DNA of 19,488 nt. It comes from JBBIII01 sp037446575 (GTDB lineage Bacteria > Bacteroidota > Ignavibacteria > UBA10030). Position numbers and translations under genes: made by a program. The DNA lies in assembly GCA_037446575.1 (NCBI GenBank), contig JBBIII010000050.1, positions 1 through 19,488 on the forward strand, given 5' to 3'. The stretch's first letter is position 1, and every line of letters begins with the position of its first letter. A model generated the notes under the pieces. That model worked only from the letters and a program-made list of their open reading frames with translations. It had not been told where the DNA came from and searched no databases. Shown here one piece after another: positions 15,573-19,488 of this stretch.

Positions 15573-16763
15573 ATGCTACAACCGCCAACTCTTCCGACAA
15601 ATTATACTGTTAAACCGGGTCAAATAAAAACATCAACCGGAAAAACTCTCCGTACGGAAGAAATGATCATCAACATGGGTCCGCAACATCCGTCAACACA
15701 CGGAGTATTGCGACTCGAAATTGTTGTGGATGGCGAAATTATTGTAGATTGTATTCCTCACATCGGTTATCTACATCGCTGTTTTGAGAAACATTGCGAA
15801 CACATGACAAATTACCAGCAGGTAATTCCATATGCGGATAGAATGGATTACTGCTCTGCAATGACTAACGAATGGGCATTTGCGCTTGCAATGGAACGTA
15901 TGCTAAAAATTGAAGTCCCAGAACGCGTGGAATACATACGCGTCATTATGGCGGAGCTTCAAAGGATAGCCAGCCACTTGATTGCTATAGGTACATTCGG
16001 CATCGACTCTGGCGCTTTTACTCCCTTCCTATATGCATTTATTGATCGCGAAAAAATTCTCGATCTGTTCGAGATGACTTGCGGAGCTCGATTATTATAT
16101 AATTATATTTGGATCGGTGGAGTATCCCACGATTTACCCCCGAAGTTTATAGAGCAAGCTAAGGATTTTATAAAGTACTTCCGTCCGCGTATTAAAATGA
16201 TGAACGATCTTTTATCGTACAATGAAATTTTTGTTAAACGGACAGCGAATGTTGGTGTATTGCCGCGAGAAGTTGCAATCAATTACGCTGTAAGCGGTCC
16301 ACAACTGCGAGGCTCCGGCGTAAATTGGGACCTACGACGTGATGATCCATATTCGATTTATCATAAATTGCAATGGGAGCCACAGATCGGTAAAGGTGAA
16401 ATGGGAACGGTCGGCGATTGCTGGGATCGGCACATTGTCCGTATGCGCGAAATGGAACAGAGCTTGAATATAATAGAGCAAGCTCTAGACAGTTTGCCCG
16501 AGGGAAATGTGAAAGCGGCAATTCCAAAAAGAATTAGACCGGACAAAGATGCAGAAATATATGTCCGAACCGAAGCATCGCGTGGTGAATTAGGATTTTA
16601 CATAGTAAGCGATGGAACGGCAAGTCCATTTAGAGTAAAAGCGCGCGGACCGGCTTTTGTAAATTTAAGTGTTCTTCCAGAAATTGCTAAAGGCGCAATG
16701 ATTGCCGACCTCGTTCTTATTGCAGGCAGTATCGATATAGTGCTTGGTGAAGTAGATAGGTAA
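15573..16763 (+). CDS. nuoD: NADH-quinone oxidoreductase (complex I) subunit D
   Basis: NuoD is the 49-kDa-type subunit that lines the quinone pocket together with NuoB and NuoH. At 396 residues it has normal length. MGPQHPSTHGVLR at 35-47 carries the quinone-site H43. GYLHRCFEKHCEH at 65-77 is a variant of the usual HRGxEK signature. PYADRMDY at 86-93, RGELGFY in the C-terminal half and the final GSIDIVLGEVDR are all recognisable. Three bases separate it from nuoC and nine from nuoH. In NADH-oxidising complex I operons nuoE, nuoF and nuoG commonly come between nuoD and nuoH; here they are absent. Confidence 0.97.
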   Translation: MLQPPTLPTNYTVKPGQIKTSTGKTLRTEEMIINMGPQHPSTHGVLRLEIVVDGEIIVDCIPHIGYLHRCFEKHCEHMTNYQQVIPYADRMDYCSAMTNEWAFALAMERMLKIEVPERVEYIRVIMAELQRIASHLIAIGTFGIDSGAFTPFLYAFIDREKILDLFEMTCGARLLYNYIWIGGVSHDLPPKFIEQAKDFIKYFRPRIKMMNDLLSYNEIFVKRTANVGVLPREVAINYAVSGPQLRGSGVNWDLRRDDPYSIYHKLQWEPQIGKGEMGTVGDCWDRHIVRMREMEQSLNIIEQALDSLPEGNVKAAIPKRIRPDKDAEIYVRTEASRGELGFYIVSDGTASPFRVKARGPAFVNLSVLPEIAKGAMIADLVLIAGSIDIVLGEVDR

Positions 16764-16772
16764 TTATAAGAA

Positions 16773-17816
16773 ATGGAAATTGTTCAAACATTATTGGCTA
16801 ATGAAATTCTTGTCTCAGTATTGTTGAGCTTGATTCCGCTTGTTTTCGTTGTTGTGTACGCGTTGATTGTTCTTTACACGGAAATGAAAATAGCGGCGCA
16901 TATTCAAGACCGCGTGGCTTACATGCGCACCGGCTGGCATGGTACGCTTCAACCTATTGCTGATATGATAAAGCTCTTACAGAAAGAAGATATTATTCCC
17001 GCTCAAGCTGATAAATTGTTGTTCCGCTTGGCGCCATTTATCGCATTTGCTGGAACCTATGCCGCTTATGCAGTTCTACCATTCAGCAGTATGTATATAG
17101 GTTCCAACATAAATCTTGGGGCATTTTTCCTTGTAGCTGTTGGTTCTTTAGTTGTGGTCGGAATTTTGATGGCTGGTTGGGCATCGAACAACAAATGGTC
17201 GTTGTTTGGCGGAATTCGTTCTGCGGCGCAAATGGTCAGCTACGAAATCCCGATTGCTCTTGCTATTGTCATTGCCGTTATGATCTCTGGTTCCCTTAAC
17301 TTACAAGAGGTTACGAAATTTCAAGATGGCGGAATTTCAAACTGGATAGTATTCGGCGGACCATTACCCTTGAACCAAAAACTTATGCTATTACCCTTCA
17401 CACTTTTGACCTTCTTAATTATGTTTGTCGCTTCTATTGCAGAAGTAAATCGCACTCCATTCGATTTACCCGAAGCGGAATCTGAATTAGTGCAGGGATT
17501 CAATACAGAGTACAGCGGAATGCGCTTTGCGATGTTCTATCTTTCTGAATATGCTAATTTGTTCACGGTTTCGGCAGTTGTCGTTGCTTTATTTTTAGGC
17601 GGCTGGTCAAGTCCATTTGAAAATTTTATGACCGGACCCGTGTGGGGAATCTTTTGGTTTGTTGCAAAAGCTTATGCTTTCGTTTTGCTTCAAATATGGA
17701 TTCGATGGACTTTGCCACGCTTGAGAGTTGACCAGCTTATGTACGTATCTTGGAAAGTTTTAACGCCTTGGTTATTTTTCTGTCTGCTCGCTGTCGGATT
17801 AATTTTGGTAATTTAA
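16773..17816 (+). CDS. nuoH: NADH-quinone oxidoreductase (complex I) subunit H
   Basis: NuoH is the membrane subunit that joins the quinone pocket to the proton-pumping arm. The 347-residue product has about eight hydrophobic helices. The family motifs ADMIKLLQKEDI at 63-74, SYEIP at 156-160 and EVNRTPFDLPEAESELVQGF at 224-243 are intact. The first cytoplasmic loop is unusual. Residues 36-56 read TEMKIAAHIQDR and then VAYMRTGWH, whereas many homologues have ERK followed by QxRxGPNxxG. This may be a lineage-specific variant. The gene starts nine bases after nuoD, and a 76-base repeat-bearing spacer separates it from nuoI. Confidence 0.96.
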   Translation: MEIVQTLLANEILVSVLLSLIPLVFVVVYALIVLYTEMKIAAHIQDRVAYMRTGWHGTLQPIADMIKLLQKEDIIPAQADKLLFRLAPFIAFAGTYAAYAVLPFSSMYIGSNINLGAFFLVAVGSLVVVGILMAGWASNNKWSLFGGIRSAAQMVSYEIPIALAIVIAVMISGSLNLQEVTKFQDGGISNWIVFGGPLPLNQKLMLLPFTLLTFLIMFVASIAEVNRTPFDLPEAESELVQGFNTEYSGMRFAMFYLSEYANLFTVSAVVVALFLGGWSSPFENFMTGPVWGIFWFVAKAYAFVLLQIWIRWTLPRLRVDQLMYVSWKVLTPWLFFCLLAVGLILVI

Positions 17817-17818
17817 AT

Positions 17819-17892
17819 TGTATATCAATAAATCAAAAAATCGAACTTTGTTAATCACAAAATTGAAATTCACTAAATCGTAAATCAATTTA
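17819..17892. repeat. AAATC-type short-period degenerate repeat
   Basis: The nuoH-nuoI spacer is built of loosely repeated seven- to eight-base units of the type AAATCNA: ATCAATAAATCAAAAAATCG, then AATCACAAAATTG, then AAATCGTAAATCAA. No Shine-Dalgarno sequence is visible before the nuoI ATG. The unit differs from those in the other nuo spacers. Confidence 0.5.
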
Positions 17893-18504
17893 ATGTCTTC
17901 TGTAGGAACATATTTTTATAATATCTTTCATTCTCTCTACACAGTTATTGTAGGAATGAAGATTACCATTAAGCATCTCTTCACTCGTTCGGCGACGGTT
18001 CAATATCCGACAGTTAAAATGAAAATACCAGAAGGCGCGCGCAATCGTCTTTTTGTTAATATTGATGATTGTATCGGATGCGATCAGTGCGCTATGGCAT
18101 GTCCGGTTGATTGTATTACAATCGAGACAATAAAATCAACCCCCGATGTCGATTTAGGAATGACATCGAAGAATACGAAAAAACGATTGTATATTCCTAA
18201 GTTCGATATTGATATAGCGAAATGCTGTTACTGCGGATTGTGTGTTTGGCCATGTCCGACCGAGTGTATAGTTATGACAGAAGTATATGAATTTTCGGAA
18301 TTCGATAAAAAGAATTTAATTTACAGCTTCAGCAATATGACAGAAGAAGAAATTTCAATTGCAAAAGAGAAATCAAAAAATTACGAAGAAGAACAGGCGG
18401 CAAAAAAGGCGGCAGCAGCTGCGGCAGCGAAATCTGCAACGCCGACTCAACAGATAGCTCAAAATCAACCGCCTAAACCGGAACCACCTGTAACGGGTTC
18501 ATAA
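17893..18504 (+). CDS. nuoI: NADH-quinone oxidoreductase (complex I) subunit I
   Basis: NuoI is the 23-kDa-type ferredoxin-like subunit carrying the N6a and N6b [4Fe-4S] clusters that pass electrons to NuoB. The 203-residue protein has two complete CxxCxxCxxxCP motifs. In the first the cysteines are C60, C63, C66 and C70; in the second they are C111, C114, C117 and C121. Additional cysteines C74 and C125 complete each pair of clusters in the usual crossed arrangement. After about residue 150 comes a non-conserved charged tail that turns Ala/Lys-rich (168-180) and then Gln/Pro-rich. This looks like a disordered extension absent from many homologues. The ATG has no clear ribosome binding site, since the upstream spacer consists of short repeats. 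Confidence 0.96.
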   Translation: MSSVGTYFYNIFHSLYTVIVGMKITIKHLFTRSATVQYPTVKMKIPEGARNRLFVNIDDCIGCDQCAMACPVDCITIETIKSTPDVDLGMTSKNTKKRLYIPKFDIDIAKCCYCGLCVWPCPTECIVMTEVYEFSEFDKKNLIYSFSNMTEEEISIAKEKSKNYEEEQAAKKAAAAAAAKSATPTQQIAQNQPPKPEPPVTGS

Positions 18505-18518
18505 TAAATGGAGAAATA

Positions 18519-18560
18519 TTCTATACTTAATACTTACAACTTATAACTTTTAACTTATTA
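18519..18560. repeat. ACTTA-type short-period degenerate repeat
   Basis: The nuoI-nuoJ spacer contains the run ACTTAATACTTACAACTTAT followed by AACTTTTAACTTATT, a series of about seven- to eight-base ACTTA units. Its reverse complement resembles the AATTAAG-type repeat seen before hicB and before the adenosyltransferase gene, so it may be the same family in the opposite orientation. Confidence 0.5.
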
Positions 18561-18561
18561 A

Positions 18562-19065
18562 ATGGATCTATACACAATCATATTTTATATATTTACAGCC
18601 ATCACTTTAATAGCGGCGAGCTTTGTGGTGTTCTCTCGCAATATAGTACGCGCGGCATTCGCATTATTATTTGCTTTCTTTGGAGTTGCCGGAATTTATG
18701 TCTTCTTACTTGCCGACTTTATTGCTATAGTTCAGCTTCTAATTTATGTCGGCGGAATTTTAGTGTTAATACTTTTTGGCGTTATGTTAACCAGTAAGCA
18801 AATAAATGTTGATGTAAAGACCGGAACATTCCATATTCTACCTGCGGTAATAATAGTCGCAGCATTAGCGGGAACACTAGTTGGAATATTGAATTCAACA
18901 AATTGGAATATGAATCCGGAACTGCAGGATATGAGCAAAACAGCGCCGCAAATTGGCGAACTGCTTTTAACAAAATATTTATTGCCGTTTGAGGTAGCTT
19001 CGGTAGTTTTGTTAGTCGCATTAATCGGCGCGGCTTTGATAGCTCGCCGCGAAAATAAAGTGTAA
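18562..19065 (+). CDS. nuoJ: NADH-quinone oxidoreductase (complex I) subunit J
   Basis: NuoJ is a membrane subunit of the proton-pumping arm, next to NuoK and NuoA. The 167-residue product has about five hydrophobic helices. The third contains the recognisable DFIAIVQLLIYVGGILVLI stretch at 52-70, where the pi-bulge involved in coupling usually lies. NIVRAAFALLFAFFGVAGIY at 27-46 is the other conserved region. It is a little shorter than E. coli NuoJ. No clear Shine-Dalgarno sequence precedes the ATG because a repeat fills the spacer. nuoK starts eight bases after its stop. Confidence 0.95.
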   Translation: MDLYTIIFYIFTAITLIAASFVVFSRNIVRAAFALLFAFFGVAGIYVFLLADFIAIVQLLIYVGGILVLILFGVMLTSKQINVDVKTGTFHILPAVIIVAALAGTLVGILNSTNWNMNPELQDMSKTAPQIGELLLTKYLLPFEVASVVLLVALIGAALIARRENKV

Positions 19066-19073
19066 GGAAGAAA

Positions 19074-19406
19074 ATGGAAACACTTTTATCATATCTTCAG
19101 CCAATTGGTTTAACGCATTTTCTTATTCTAAGCGGATTGCTTTTTTCACTTGGCTTATTCGCAATTCTGACAAGACGCAATGCTATAATGGTGTTGATGG
19201 GAATCGAATTGATATTAAATGCGGCTAATATCAACTTTGTTGCTTTTTCCAGATATGTAACTACAACTTTAGATGGACATGTGGTAGCTGTATTCGTGAT
19301 AATTCTTGCGGCGGCAGAGGCGGCAATAGCATTGGCAATTGTTCTAAACATTTATCAGAATTTCAGCACAATCAATGTTGACGAAATAAATAAGTTGAAG
19401 GACTGA
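19074..19406 (+). CDS. nuoK: NADH-quinone oxidoreductase (complex I) subunit K
   Basis: NuoK is a small three-helix membrane subunit of the proton path. The 110-residue protein has the typical MGIELILNAANINFVAFS motif at 42-59 with the essential-type glutamate E45. A second membrane glutamate, E82, lies in LAAAEAAIALAI. These correspond to the two glutamates needed for proton transfer in E. coli NuoK. GGAAG precedes the ATG at a suitable distance and overlaps the end of nuoJ's spacer. A CACGAAG repeat array starts right after the stop codon, so whether nuoL, nuoM and nuoN follow cannot be seen. Confidence 0.96.
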   Translation: METLLSYLQPIGLTHFLILSGLLFSLGLFAILTRRNAIMVLMGIELILNAANINFVAFSRYVTTTLDGHVVAVFVIILAAAEAAIALAIVLNIYQNFSTINVDEINKLKD

Positions 19407-19488
19407 CACGAAGAAGAACACGAAGGGCACGAAGGAAACACGAAGGACACGAAGAAAACACGAAGGACACGAAGAGTAACACGAAGGA
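19405..19488. repeat. CACGAAG direct-repeat array (runs off window edge)
   Basis: Eight copies of CACGAAG follow the nuoK stop, separated by two to five mostly A/G bases, giving a unit of about 9-12 bases (for example ACACGAAGGACACGAAG). The spacing is irregular, unlike CRISPR repeats, and there are no unique spacers. It is probably a short-period intergenic repeat expansion. The right boundary is outside the window. Confidence 0.9.

Noticed and set aside
19405..19488. CACGAAG array as a CRISPR
   Set aside because: Units are too short, spacing is irregular, and the spacers are A/G fillers of two to five bases with no unique sequence.

Overview
The window is AT-rich bacterial DNA, probably a draft or metagenome-derived scaffold, since exactly 100 Ns interrupt it at 5062-5161. 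Gene content suggests a member of the Bacteroidota/Chlorobi side of the tree, perhaps Ignavibacteria-like. The pointers are a nuoABCDHIJK order with no nuoE, nuoF or nuoG, a NuoD with the HRCFEKH variant, PAS-rich hybrid histidine kinases, and spacers filled with short degenerate repeats. This placement is inference; no rRNA or tRNA is present to test it.

Layout. Positions 1-121 hold a small palindromic intergenic repeat. Next come a YraN-family nuclease-like protein (279-638), nicotinate phosphoribosyltransferase for NAD salvage (653-2083) and a short-form CstA peptide/pyruvate-type transporter (2151-3800). Positions 4005-7850 form a signalling block: a response regulator with a TPR-like N-terminus and two helical repeats, cut by the gap, faces a convergent membrane hybrid histidine kinase. 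An 802-base region with no recognisable gene follows. Then come an M20 dipeptidase (8653-10068), a PduO-type cobalamin adenosyltransferase (10137-10688) and a second, soluble REC-PAS-PAS-PAS-kinase-REC protein (10813-13485).

From 13571 to the end lies a respiratory complex I operon behind a near-consensus sigma70-type promoter: nuoA, nuoB, then a complete HicB-HicA toxin-antitoxin pair, then nuoC, nuoD, nuoH, nuoI, nuoJ and nuoK. nuoL, M and N would be expected beyond the edge. The hicBA pair is co-oriented with the operon. hicB and hicA overlap by ATGA, and the hicA stop codon abuts the nuoC start codon, so the cassette is knitted into the transcript and probably into nuoC translation. This is the most unusual thing in the window.

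Several spacers carry short-period degenerate repeats: AATTAAG-like before hicB and before the adenosyltransferase gene, AAATC-like between nuoH and nuoI, ACTTA-like between nuoI and nuoJ, and eight CACGAAG units after nuoK running off the window edge.
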